Positions 56,941 through 64,000 of a DNA stretch of 64,000 nucleotides are shown in pieces. Position 1 is the first letter of the stretch. Every line of letters begins with the position of its first letter. Under the pieces are notes generated by a model. It saw only the letters and a list, made by a program, of their open reading frames with translations, searched no databases and had not been told where the DNA came from. The DNA is from Paraburkholderia megapolitana. Lineage in GTDB: Bacteria > Pseudomonadota > Gammaproteobacteria > Burkholderiales > Burkholderiaceae. The translations under genes were made by a program, and so were the position numbers. The stretch spans positions 2,391,001 to 2,455,000 of the forward strand of contig NZ_CP041743.1 in assembly GCF_007556815.1 (NCBI RefSeq), in the 5' to 3' direction.

Positions 56941-57720
56941 TCAGATCTGCATTCCTCCCGCCACCTCGATCCGTTGAGCATTGACCCAACCGAACTCGTC
57001 GGACAGCAAACCAGCAATCACGGGGCCAACATCGTCGGGCACACCGACACGTCCGAGCGCCGTATGATCCGCAACCATCTTGTTGATGGCGGGGTTGTCA
57101 CGCACGACGCCCCCGCTGAAATCGGTGGCAATGGCTCCAGGCGCGACGACGTTCACCGCGATCCGGCGCGGCCCGAGTTCCAGCGCCATATAACGCGAGA
57201 GCGACTCGACCGCGGCCTTCATCGGGCCGTAGATCGCACGGCCATTCATCGCCACGCGGGCAAGACCCGACGAGATGTTCACGATTCGCCCGCCGTCGTT
57301 CATGAGCGGCAAAAGCGCCTGCGTGAGCAGGAAAACGCCCTTGAAATGCACGTTGAATTGCGCATCCAGTTCAGCTTCCGTGCCCGTCGCCAGCGATGCC
57401 GCAGAGGAAGTCCCCGCGTTGTTCACGAGATAGTCGAAGCGTTCCGCGTGCACTTCGCTCAGGGCGCGTGTCACTCGATCGATGAAACCGCCGAAGCTCG
57501 CCGCGTTGCCCGTGTCGAGCTGCAACGCGATAGCTGGAATTCCGATATCGCTCGTGAGCGCGACGACCTTCTCCGCTTCTGCCTGATTTGCGTGGTAGGT
57601 GAATATCGACCGCACCCCGCGTTTCGCGAGGCTTATCACGGTGTTGCGCCCGATGCCCCGGCTGCCGCCGGTGACAATAGCGATCTTGTTCGTTGATGGG
57701 GTTGAATCTGCGACTGCCAT
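56941..57720 (-). CDS. Short-chain dehydrogenase/reductase
   Basis: 259 residues from ATG 57720 with GGGAG upstream. The NADP-binding motif is VTGGSRGIGRNT and the catalytic set is NNAG, NISSG and YGPMK (Ser-Tyr-Lys). Such SDRs reduce carbonyl compounds. The 24-codon extension to 57792 is rejected. It diverges from an AraC regulator at 57863 of the same type as the one beside the alcohol dehydrogenase. Confidence 0.9.
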   Translation of the reverse strand: MAVADSTPSTNKIAIVTGGSRGIGRNTVISLAKRGVRSIFTYHANQAEAEKVVALTSDIGIPAIALQLDTGNAASFGGFIDRVTRALSEVHAERFDYLVNNAGTSSAASLATGTEAELDAQFNVHFKGVFLLTQALLPLMNDGGRIVNISSGLARVAMNGRAIYGPMKAAVESLSRYMALELGPRRIAVNVVAPGAIATDFSGGVVRDNPAINKMVADHTALGRVGVPDDVGPVIAGLLSDEFGWVNAQRIEVAGGMQI

Positions 57721-57756
57721 GTTCGTGCTCCCGGTTAGAAACTGGAACCGAGTATA

Positions 57757-57790
57757 GGTTTGGAGGTGACGCAATCTGAATACCCAAACC
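57757..57790. promoter_or_regulatory. Inverted repeat in the SDR/AraC divergent region
   Basis: GGTTTGG (57757-57763) and CCAAACC (57784-57790), perfect 7-bp arms with a 20-nt spacer, in the 142-bp gap. Candidate operator of the AraC protein. Confidence 0.4.
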
Positions 57791-57862
57791 ACCCCATTTC
57801 TTGCCTATTCCGACTCGGCGACGTATGGTTGTCAGTCGATGCCCGGATGGGAGATCAGGTTC

Positions 57863-58801
57863 ATGCTGGAAGATTTAGTCGCTGCGATGTTGCGATATAC
57901 CGACCGCCAGGAGGGCGCGAGCCCGTACTTTACGGCGATCGAAAGCGTGTTCATTCTTCGCTCGGATCACCCCAAGCCACCGGTCCACCGGATATCGCAA
58001 CCGGCCATGTGTATCGTGGCTCAGGGTGCCAAGTGGGCCAGCTTTGGCGAAACGCGCTACGAATACAAGGCCGGCGAGGCACTCATTGTTGGAGTCGAGG
58101 CTCCATCGGTTGGCAAGGTAAGCGCGGCCAGCCCCGACCGGCCATGTCTTGTCCTCGCGTTCGAACTCGATCTCGCGATCATGCGCAGTGTTGCGGCGGA
58201 ACTGGACGAGCCACCGAAGGCGAGTGGCGATGTCGGTCGAGGCGTCTTCGTGACCGATTTCCTGGGACCGCTCGCCGACTGTGCGCTGCGTCTCGTCAAG
58301 TTGCTCGATACGCCTGGTGCGATTGCGACGCTTTATCCGCTCATCATGCGAGAGATCTGCTACTGGCTTCTAACCGGGCCACACGGCGGGGACGTCGCAC
58401 GCATGGCATTGACGAATGCGCCTTCGAAAGGCGTGCTCAATGCGATGCGCCGGCTCCGCGAAAATCTTGCTGAACCGATCCGCGTCGAAGAATTAGCCAC
58501 GGTTGCGCAGATGAGTCCGTCTTCTTTCAATCGACATTTCAAGGCACTGACATCGCTTTCGCCGTTGCAGTTTCACAAGCAGCTAAGGCTGCTGGAAGCT
58601 CGCAGACTGATGGTCTCGCTCGGCGCGAACGTCGAGACAGCGGCTTTTCAGGTGGGCTACGAAAGCCCGTCGCAATTCAGCCGCGAATATTCGCGCATGT
58701 TCGGCGAGCCACCAAAGCGGAACGTGAAGCGGCTGGAGTCCGGGGTCGATGAAGTTTCTCGCCGTGCCGATCGCGAGGTTGTAGTGAGGGGCGTTGCCTG
58801 A
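57863..58801 (+). CDS. AraC-family regulator (YqhC-like)
   Basis: 312 residues from ATG 57863 with AGG upstream. N-terminal AraC_N domain (QPAMCIVAQGAKWASFGE) and a C-terminal double helix-turn-helix with RVEELATVAQMSPSSFNRHFK and FQVGYESPSQFSREYSRMFG. It shares this layout with the protein at 13213 and likewise faces an oxidoreductase gene. The SDR at 56941 is its probable target. Confidence 0.88.
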   Translation: MLEDLVAAMLRYTDRQEGASPYFTAIESVFILRSDHPKPPVHRISQPAMCIVAQGAKWASFGETRYEYKAGEALIVGVEAPSVGKVSAASPDRPCLVLAFELDLAIMRSVAAELDEPPKASGDVGRGVFVTDFLGPLADCALRLVKLLDTPGAIATLYPLIMREICYWLLTGPHGGDVARMALTNAPSKGVLNAMRRLRENLAEPIRVEELATVAQMSPSSFNRHFKALTSLSPLQFHKQLRLLEARRLMVSLGANVETAAFQVGYESPSQFSREYSRMFGEPPKRNVKRLESGVDEVSRRADREVVVRGVA

Positions 58802-58905
58802 GTGGATCATGGCAAAGAGCTAGAGCTAGGGGAAATCGTGTTCGAACCTTGGCAGTGGCTGGCCGCTCCTGGCCGACCACTACCCGATATCGCACAGAAA
58901 CACAT

Positions 58906-59790
58906 TCAAACGATATAGCTGGCTCTCGCCTCTTGCAGATATTCACCAAGCCGCTTTGGAGCACGTCCGATGAGCGACTCGAGATGGTCGGTGACGATAG
59001 AAAGATTTCCGGCCCGGACCTCCACTTCAATCGACGCCAGTGCGGAAACAAACACGTCAGGAACACCCGCCGCTTTCAGTCCCGTGACGAATTGCTCGTC
59101 AGTCACATGGACGACGACAAGCGGCTTGCCTGTCACCCGGCTAGCGAGGTCGGCGATTTCTTCGTTGGACAACGCTTCCGGACCTGTGAGCGTGTAGGTC
59201 CGGCTATCGGTGCTTGACGTGGCCAGCGCTGCGGCAATCGCTTCAGCATAGTCCTCCCGTCCGGCGGACGACGTTCTCCCGCCTTTAGTCGCCGAATGCC
59301 ATTGCCCGCTCTTCAGCGCATGAGGGAGGGACCTGTGCAGATTCTCGTGATACCAGCTGTTGCGGAAAATCACGTGCGGCAGACCGGTGGCCTTGATGGC
59401 CCGCTCTGTTTCCAGGTGGTCCGGCGCGAAGCTCAGTAGCGAGCTGTCCGGATTGGGCTGCGACGTATAGGCGATACGCTTGACATCTGCCGCGACCGCC
59501 GATGCGACCGCATTGCGATGCTGCTTCAATCGTGTGTCGACTCCATCCATGGCATCTGTCGAAATGATCAGGACGGTACCGACGTTTTTGAAAGCTTCGG
59601 TCAGGCCCTGAGGATCTTCGAAGTCCGCCTTGCGAACCTCAATGCCTGCTGCAGCAAGGCCGGCAAGTTTTTCGGGGTTGCGCGTGCCGGCGATGATGCG
59701 CTCGTGCGTCACGCCGCGCGCAAGCAGATGCTTGATGACAAGCTGACCGAGTTGACCGGATGCGCCGGTGACGAAAATGGTGTCGCTCAT
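58906..59790 (-). CDS. NmrA-like NAD(P)H:quinone oxidoreductase (QorB/YtfG)
   Basis: 294 residues. N-terminal Rossmann VTGASGQLGQLVIKHLLARG, then IAYTSQPNPDSSLLSFAPDH and FRNSWYHENL, typical of YtfG/QorB quinone reductases and their NmrA-like relatives. The partner HxlR gene at 59896 diverges, as in the E. coli ytfG-ytfH pair, which supports control of quinone or diamide stress. Confidence 0.87.
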   Translation of the reverse strand: MSDTIFVTGASGQLGQLVIKHLLARGVTHERIIAGTRNPEKLAGLAAAGIEVRKADFEDPQGLTEAFKNVGTVLIISTDAMDGVDTRLKQHRNAVASAVAADVKRIAYTSQPNPDSSLLSFAPDHLETERAIKATGLPHVIFRNSWYHENLHRSLPHALKSGQWHSATKGGRTSSAGREDYAEAIAAALATSSTDSRTYTLTGPEALSNEEIADLASRVTGKPLVVVHVTDEQFVTGLKAAGVPDVFVSALASIEVEVRAGNLSIVTDHLESLIGRAPKRLGEYLQEARASYIV

Positions 59791-59810
59791 GTACTCGCCT
59801 CATTGTGAGT

Positions 59811-59833
59811 GTTACTCTCTTTTTGAGAGTGAC
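59811..59833. promoter_or_regulatory. Operator-like inverted repeat between QorB-like and HxlR genes
   Basis: GTTACTCTC-TTTTT-GAGAGTGAC: 9-bp arms with one mismatch in the 105-bp divergent gap. GAGT/ACTC outer bases extend it further. It is a good candidate site for the HxlR protein. Confidence 0.6.
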
Positions 59834-59895
59834 TCGATAATCAGGCTTCTGCGAGCACTCGTAAAGAAGGCAGTTTCTGAGGAGATAGTTACCAG

Positions 59896-60315
59896 ATGGG
59901 AACCACCAAGGTATCGACCAGCGCGCTCAAAGCGAGGCTGGAGAAGGCTCGGGCCGAACACGGCGCCTGGGCGAATTGCCCGGTGCGCGACGTCGTCGAT
60001 GTGATCAGCGGGCGGTGGAGTTCGTTACTGATGACGGCGCTGGCCGAGCACCCATGTCGATTCGGCGAACTGCGCCGGTTGGTGCCCGACATTTCGCAGC
60101 GCATGCTGACGCAGACACTTCATGAATTGCAACGCGATGGTTATGTGCATCGCGTGGTCTTTCCGACCAAGCCGCCGGGCGTCGAATACAGCCTGACCGA
60201 TCTCGGGCATTCGATGTTCGATGCGTTGAACGTGTTGATCCAGTGGGCCGACGACAACCATGCTGCGGTCACGGCGGCCCGCCTGCGCTTCGATAGCGAG
60301 AAGGAATCTGCGTAA
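59896..60315 (+). CDS. HxlR-family regulator (YtfH-like)
   Basis: 139 residues, a single MarR-like winged helix. CPVRDVVDVISGRWSSLLMTAL and RFGELRRLVPDISQRMLTQTL are the HxlR signature, with an N-terminal Cys that in redox-sensing HxlR proteins reacts with electrophiles. The wing is RVVFPTKPPGVEYSLTDLG. It probably controls the divergent QorB-like gene and itself. Confidence 0.92.
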   Translation: MGTTKVSTSALKARLEKARAEHGAWANCPVRDVVDVISGRWSSLLMTALAEHPCRFGELRRLVPDISQRMLTQTLHELQRDGYVHRVVFPTKPPGVEYSLTDLGHSMFDALNVLIQWADDNHAAVTAARLRFDSEKESA

Positions 60316-60334
60316 GCGGTCTTACGCCCCAGTG

Positions 60335-61483
60335 TCAGGCGTGCAGAACCAGCTTCTGCACACGCCAGTTGAGCAGTTCGGCAACGAACAGCACGTTCTC
60401 GGATGGACACGCCATCTGATGAATCCAGCCGAACTGCTTCGACTGCTTGCCTGCTTTGCCGAGCACGCCGAGTACCTTGCCGTCGAGCGTCATCTTGTAG
60501 ATGCGACCCGGAAAAGCATCGGAGCTATAGAGCACCTGGTTCGGTCCCGGCGAGATGCAGATCGCCCACGGCGAACCTGGTGCAAACGTGCCGGCTGCGA
60601 TGTCCGCCTCATTCGGCATGTTGCCGATCGCGGGACGCGCATCCGCGGGCACCGGGACATCGATCGTGAATTGCCGCAGGAACTTGCCTTCGGTGTCGAA
60701 CACCTGAATGCGCCGGTTGCTGCGGTCCGCGACGTAGATGTTGTCGTGTGCATCGAGCGCGATGCTATGCGGCGTATGAAACTGTCCCGGCCCGGTGCCG
60801 CGGTCGCCCCATGACTTGATCCAGTTGCCGTCGCGATCGACTTTCGCGACCCGCGAGTTGATATAGCCGTCACTGATGTACGTGTTGCCTGCGACGTCCC
60901 ATGCGACATCGGTGACCTGGCGAAAGCGCCCGGGCTCGGCGGGTAGCGGCGGGTTAGGGTGCTTGAGCGGGGCGGTCTCTTCGTCGGCGGCTTCCTGCTT
61001 GCGGCCGAACACCATGGCGACGCGTCCCTCCGGTGTGAACTTGATCACCATGTCGGAGCCCTTGTCCGTCACCCAGATGTTGTCCTGCCGGTCGACCTTG
61101 AACGAATGCGCGAACGACCAGGCATACAGGTTGTGTCCTATCTCGCGGATGAAGCGTCCGTCGGGTGCGAACTCCAGCAGTTGTGCCGCAGCCGCGCCAT
61201 AGGCCGGCCCGGTTGTATTGCCGCGCGACAGCACGAAGATGTGTCCTTGCGAGTTGAGCGCAACGCCGGAGCATTCGCCGAAATAGGTGTCTTCAGGTAA
61301 ACGAACGGGATCGGCAATCGAATCGAAAGGAATCGACGGCACCGATTGTGCGTCCGCGAAAGCCGGCGGTATGACGAGCCCCGCAGCCGTACCGGCGACG
61401 AGGCTCATGAAAGTACGGCGACTCATCGCCCGATGCTCCGCGTTGCCGCAGCACGGGCAAAACGACCCATAGTGCTCGCTCAT
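60335..61483 (-). CDS. Tat-exported NHL/six-bladed beta-propeller protein
   Basis: 382 residues from ATG 61483 (AAGGAGA upstream). A Cys-rich N-terminus (CPCCGNAEH) is followed by a twin-arginine signal MSRRTFMSLVAGTAAG and a cleavable AFADA. The mature part has repeating NHL-type blades (DNIWVTDKGSDMVIKF, GNTYISDGYINSRVAKVD, DNIYVADRSNRRIQVFD). It resembles peptidyl-glycine alpha-amidating lyase-like propellers; the catalytic role is not shown. It is convergent with the HxlR gene. Confidence 0.8.
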   Translation of the reverse strand: MSEHYGSFCPCCGNAEHRAMSRRTFMSLVAGTAAGLVIPPAFADAQSVPSIPFDSIADPVRLPEDTYFGECSGVALNSQGHIFVLSRGNTTGPAYGAAAAQLLEFAPDGRFIREIGHNLYAWSFAHSFKVDRQDNIWVTDKGSDMVIKFTPEGRVAMVFGRKQEAADEETAPLKHPNPPLPAEPGRFRQVTDVAWDVAGNTYISDGYINSRVAKVDRDGNWIKSWGDRGTGPGQFHTPHSIALDAHDNIYVADRSNRRIQVFDTEGKFLRQFTIDVPVPADARPAIGNMPNEADIAAGTFAPGSPWAICISPGPNQVLYSSDAFPGRIYKMTLDGKVLGVLGKAGKQSKQFGWIHQMACPSENVLFVAELLNWRVQKLVLHA

Positions 61484-61607
61484 CCGATGTCTCCTTGATG
61501 GTATGTCACGCACTGGCGTACTCAACGTACCGAACGTGCAGAGGCAATCGTAGTGCACAAAACGTTTAATCGCTAAGCGGCATTTGGGTCGCGCGGGCGG
61601 CCGCAAG

Positions 61608-62660
61608 TCAGTGAAACGGCGATTGTCTCAGCAAGCGCTCATCGCTATTGCTACTGCTGCTAAACGGCGTGCCACCGTTAAAGTCAGCAGTGAGCGTGCT
61701 CTGGATCGACGACAGGATGGCTGCGTTCGTCGTCTCGAGACCCAGCTCGCGATTCTTGGTCAGCGATGCTACCGAGAAATTCTCCGAGCCGAGAAAGAGG
61801 TTCGCTTGCGGTGTGCCGTAATCGACGAGGATCGCTTTTGCATGGATGTACAGCGACGCGCTCGATGCGTAAGTGCTGATCTGCACGCCGGCCGCGCTGA
61901 GCTTGTCGAAGTTGCTGACCCAGTCGCTGCTGTAGGTCATCGCGACCTGGACGGTTACCCCGCGTTTTGCCGCGTTGACGAGTGCGGTGACGATCTTCGA
62001 GTTGCTCATCTCTTCGTTCTCGACTTGCAGTGTGCTTTGCGCCGAGTTGATGAGATTGACCAGATCCGTTTGCGACTGCGTCGGGCTCCACACCAGATCG
62101 TCTCCGGCGGGTGGTGTGATCGAGCTGCTGTTGAAATCGGCATTGAAGACGGTCTCGATGGCGGCCACGTCGTTGGCGTCGCTCTCGATCACCGCGAAAT
62201 CGCGCGATGTCGAATAGTAGCGGCTCGTCAGATTGAGCGTCATGATCGCCGCCGTTTTTCCATCGACGACAATCGACTTCTGATGCGTGGCCGCATAAGT
62301 CGGATTGGCCCAGACGACGTTGACACCGTTCTGCGACAGGTAAGTGTAGGCCGCCTGGTTGTTGCTCGACTCGAGGTTCTGATCGAGGATCACACGCACT
62401 GTGACGCCGTTGGCCGCGAGCTGAACGAGCGTCTGCTCGGCCGTCGTATCGACGAGTTCGTACATCGTCATGTCGAGCGTCTTGGTTGCCGATTGCATGA
62501 ACGTATAGATCGGCGTGAGACCTTGACCGGGTTCGGTGATCAGCGTGGGGCTTGAAGCGGTTGCAGTGGCAGGCGTTTGAGCGGGCAGTGTAGCGGCCTG
62601 GGCGGTAGCGGATAGCAGAGTCAAGGCGCAAAGCAGGGCAGTCAAAACGGTTCGACTCAT
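61608..62660 (-). CDS. Secreted phospholipase D-family protein
   Basis: 350 residues from ATG 62660 with GGAGG 7 nt upstream. A signal peptide ends at ATAQA. Two HKD motifs are intact: THQKSIVVDGKTA and YIHAKAILVDYGTPQ, the second followed by GSENFS. These form the two-fold active site of phospholipase D and nuclease (Nuc-like) enzymes. It may hydrolyse phospholipids or nucleic acids outside the cell; the sequence does not separate these. Confidence 0.88.
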   Translation of the reverse strand: MSRTVLTALLCALTLLSATAQAATLPAQTPATATASSPTLITEPGQGLTPIYTFMQSATKTLDMTMYELVDTTAEQTLVQLAANGVTVRVILDQNLESSNNQAAYTYLSQNGVNVVWANPTYAATHQKSIVVDGKTAAIMTLNLTSRYYSTSRDFAVIESDANDVAAIETVFNADFNSSSITPPAGDDLVWSPTQSQTDLVNLINSAQSTLQVENEEMSNSKIVTALVNAAKRGVTVQVAMTYSSDWVSNFDKLSAAGVQISTYASSASLYIHAKAILVDYGTPQANLFLGSENFSVASLTKNRELGLETTNAAILSSIQSTLTADFNGGTPFSSSSNSDERLLRQSPFH

Positions 62661-62735
62661 GGATAACCTCCAGAAATTTGGGTGTTCCCCGGGGGTACAG
62701 GTCTTGTCGTTTTGTGCGATCGGACATCTCGCCTG

Positions 62736-62790
62736 ATCGGAATGGATGCATCGAAATGTAGATGCACGCGACGTTATCGTCCATTCCGAT
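62736..62790 (-). promoter_or_regulatory. Long bulged stem upstream of the phospholipase D gene
   Basis: Minus-strand reading: outer arms ATCGGAATGGA / TCCATTCCGAT (perfect 11 bp), then a one-sided 13-nt bulge, then TGCATC / GATGCA (6 bp) around an 8-nt loop. The two stems stack on the 3' side. It begins 76 bp before the start codon in a 293-bp gap without a gene. Confidence 0.5.
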
Positions 62791-62953
62791 GACATTTACT
62801 TGTCAGCGGGATTGAGTATTCGCTCAGGTACTACGGGAGGGTCATGTCAAGCGCATAGGCTTGCGCGTTGCTTTCAAGAAGCGAAGGCGTGAGGTCTTGT
62901 TTATTCTGCAGGACTTAGGTCTATGAGTTGCGATGTGGATAGCAAGATCCGAA

Positions 62954-63268
62954 CTACTCATCCGACAGAATTTCGTTCGTAATGTTGTCAACCACGACAG
63001 GGCTGTCAAAGTACGTGACCGAAGGATTTGCACCGAAGGTCTCACGTGCAACAGCACGCCAACTTTCCGTGTACATCGCTTCGGCTTCGACGCGGGAGTT
63101 CCATAGATAGACTCCCCCAGCCGTGGTGCCATCTTGCGACAGGACATAGTACTTACGGAGAAGACCGGCCACGCCCAGGTATCTCGGGGCCGCACTCAGG
63201 AAAATGCGTCGCGCTTCTTCACGTGTGACCGGCTTTGGAAATTGAAATGAGGTGATCACGGTGATCAT
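62954..63268 (-). CDS. YdhR-like small monooxygenase-fold protein
   Basis: 104 residues. MITVITSFQFPKPVTREEARR, YLWNSRVEAEAMYTESWRA and VTYFDSPVVVDN match YdhR and related ABM-fold ferredoxin-like dimers, proposed as monooxygenases. GAGG lies 11 nt before the ATG. It sits downstream of the AhpD-like gene by 62 bp on the same strand, so the two are probably cotranscribed. Confidence 0.75.
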   Translation of the reverse strand: MITVITSFQFPKPVTREEARRIFLSAAPRYLGVAGLLRKYYVLSQDGTTAGGVYLWNSRVEAEAMYTESWRAVARETFGANPSVTYFDSPVVVDNITNEILSDE

Positions 63269-63330
63269 GGAAATTCACCCTCGGTTGCGAAGACTTCAGA
63301 TAGCGTGTCCCACGCATTAATCCCGACTCA

Positions 63331-63897
63331 TCACGGCGCTTGGGTCGCCGTGCGTTCGGGGAAGCGCATTGCATAAGATTCGAGCGGCAACTGTAGAGCA
63401 TTGGTGAGGTAGCTTACGGTTCGATAGAGACCTGCCAACATCAACATTTCAAGAATCGCTTCCTCGGAGACATGAGCGCGTAGCGCCTGCCATGTGTCTT
63501 CGTCGATGTCGCAGTCGTTATGTAACGCGTCACACATTTGCAAGACGACCGAGTCTTCGGTCGACCAGCATTTGTCGTGAGGTGTGCCATGCACCAGCGC
63601 CTCGATTTGTTCTTCCGAGAAACCAGCACGTGCGCCAAAGAAGGTCACGTGTACCCCCCATTCATACTCGGACCGACATAGGGCAGTGGTTCGATCGATG
63701 ATCAATTCGCGCTGCCGTAACGTCAGGTGTCCACGACCCAGCAGACCGGCGGCGAAGAATTTTCCAAATAGCCGCTCGTCGCGAGCCAGCGTGGTGAACA
63801 GGCTAAGCGCCGGAACACCCTGCGGCATGGTCTTCTCAATGCTTTCCTGAATGAACGGCGAAAAAGGCGGCCGCGCGGGTTCGATGCGTGCAGGCAT
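63331..63897 (-). CDS. Carboxymuconolactone decarboxylase/AhpD-like protein
   Basis: 188 residues of the CMD family. The segment LTLRQRELIIDRTTALCRSEYEWGVHV holds the expected Glu, Cys and His region, but there is a single Cys instead of the CxxC of true AhpD (alkyl hydroperoxide cofactor). A decarboxylase-like or peroxide-related role is possible. It is transcribed away from a partial regulator at the window edge with a palindromic control region between them. Confidence 0.78.
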   Translation of the reverse strand: MPARIEPARPPFSPFIQESIEKTMPQGVPALSLFTTLARDERLFGKFFAAGLLGRGHLTLRQRELIIDRTTALCRSEYEWGVHVTFFGARAGFSEEQIEALVHGTPHDKCWSTEDSVVLQMCDALHNDCDIDEDTWQALRAHVSEEAILEMLMLAGLYRTVSYLTNALQLPLESYAMRFPERTATQAP

Positions 63898-63909
63898 GGC
63901 AGATCTCTT

Positions 63910-63947
63910 TGCTATAATTTCGATAGCACATTCTGGTCATTTTGCTA
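63910..63947. promoter_or_regulatory. TGCTAT operator cluster between the AhpD-like and HxlR-like genes
   Basis: TGCTAT-N7-ATAGCA (63910-63928), a perfect 6-bp dyad, and a third TGCTAT half-site at 63942-63947, in the 63-bp divergent gap. Confidence 0.55.
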
Positions 63948-63960
63948 TGAAAAGTAAAGC

Positions 63961-64000
63961 ATGAAAACACCGAAAACTGGAAAACCTGTACGCGGGTCGA
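63961..64000 (+). CDS. Start of a regulator gene, probably HxlR family (partial)
   Basis: Only 13 codons are in the window: ATG, then KTPKTGKPVRGS. Such a KTGKPVRGS lead is common at the start of HxlR proteins in Burkholderia, but too little is present to be sure. It diverges from the AhpD-like gene and would match the other regulator/enzyme pairs in this part of the window. Confidence 0.45.
   Translation, partial: MKTPKTGKPVRGS

Overview
The window reads as a chromosomal segment of a Burkholderia sensu lato bacterium (Paraburkholderia, Caballeronia or Burkholderia; Burkholderiales). This rests on uniformly GC-rich, densely coding DNA, a Burkholderia-type TssA/TssM/TagF type VI secretion block, an IrlR/CusR-like two-component pair, a class II ribonucleotide reductase, and a long GbdR-linked glycine betaine catabolic operon. 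No rRNA, tRNA, CRISPR array, insertion sequence or phage was seen.

Layout. 1-9.3 kb: the edge of a type VI secretion locus (tssA on +; on - an M15 peptidase, tssM, tagF and an OmpA-like protein, the last three coupled by ATGA overlaps; then an Ala-rich membrane protein on +). 9.5-20.3 kb: accessory metabolism and regulation. This holds a secreted nucleoside hydrolase, a LysR regulator, a zinc alcohol dehydrogenase divergent from an AraC regulator, a Tat-exported molybdenum lipoprotein with a b-type cytochrome and a secreted DUF5666-like protein facing a CusRS-like two-component system, a D-2-hydroxyacid dehydrogenase and an OsmC protein. 20.3-29.3 kb: DNA polymerase II, a secreted alpha/beta hydrolase, and an iron-uptake block (FecI sigma factor, FecR, TonB receptor, then an odd thioredoxin-like fusion). 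29.3-30.3 kb: a hairpin-rich gap and a short GntR-type winged-helix protein.

30.5-56.9 kb is mainly a choline to glycine betaine to sarcosine module. An MFS transporter, betA, betB and betI oxidise choline. fdhA can remove formaldehyde released by demethylation. GbdR faces a co-directional run glyA, M19 dipeptidase-like, DUF5943, dgcA, dgcB, etfA, etfB, gbcA, gbcB, betaine-binding protein and APC permease. GbcAB demethylate glycine betaine to dimethylglycine, DgcAB with EtfAB act on dimethylglycine, and GlyA links glycine to serine. Sarcosine oxidase is not in the window.

Inside this region sits the most interesting signal. A two-gene unit (a 72-residue harpin-like protein and an HrpB1/HrpK-family type III secretion protein) is preceded by a textbook PIP/hrpII promoter, TTCGC-N15-TTCGC-N31-TACAGT, and a perfect 11-bp hairpin that would form at the very 5' end of its mRNA. 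No other type III secretion gene is present, so this looks like a satellite member of an HrpB/HrpX regulon.

56.9-64 kb contains small divergent regulator/oxidoreductase pairs (AraC/SDR, HxlR/QorB, HxlR/AhpD-like), a Tat-exported beta-propeller protein, a secreted phospholipase D with an elaborate leader stem, and a YdhR-like protein. Coordinates and motifs were read by eye; family names rest on recognised motifs, not on database searches.
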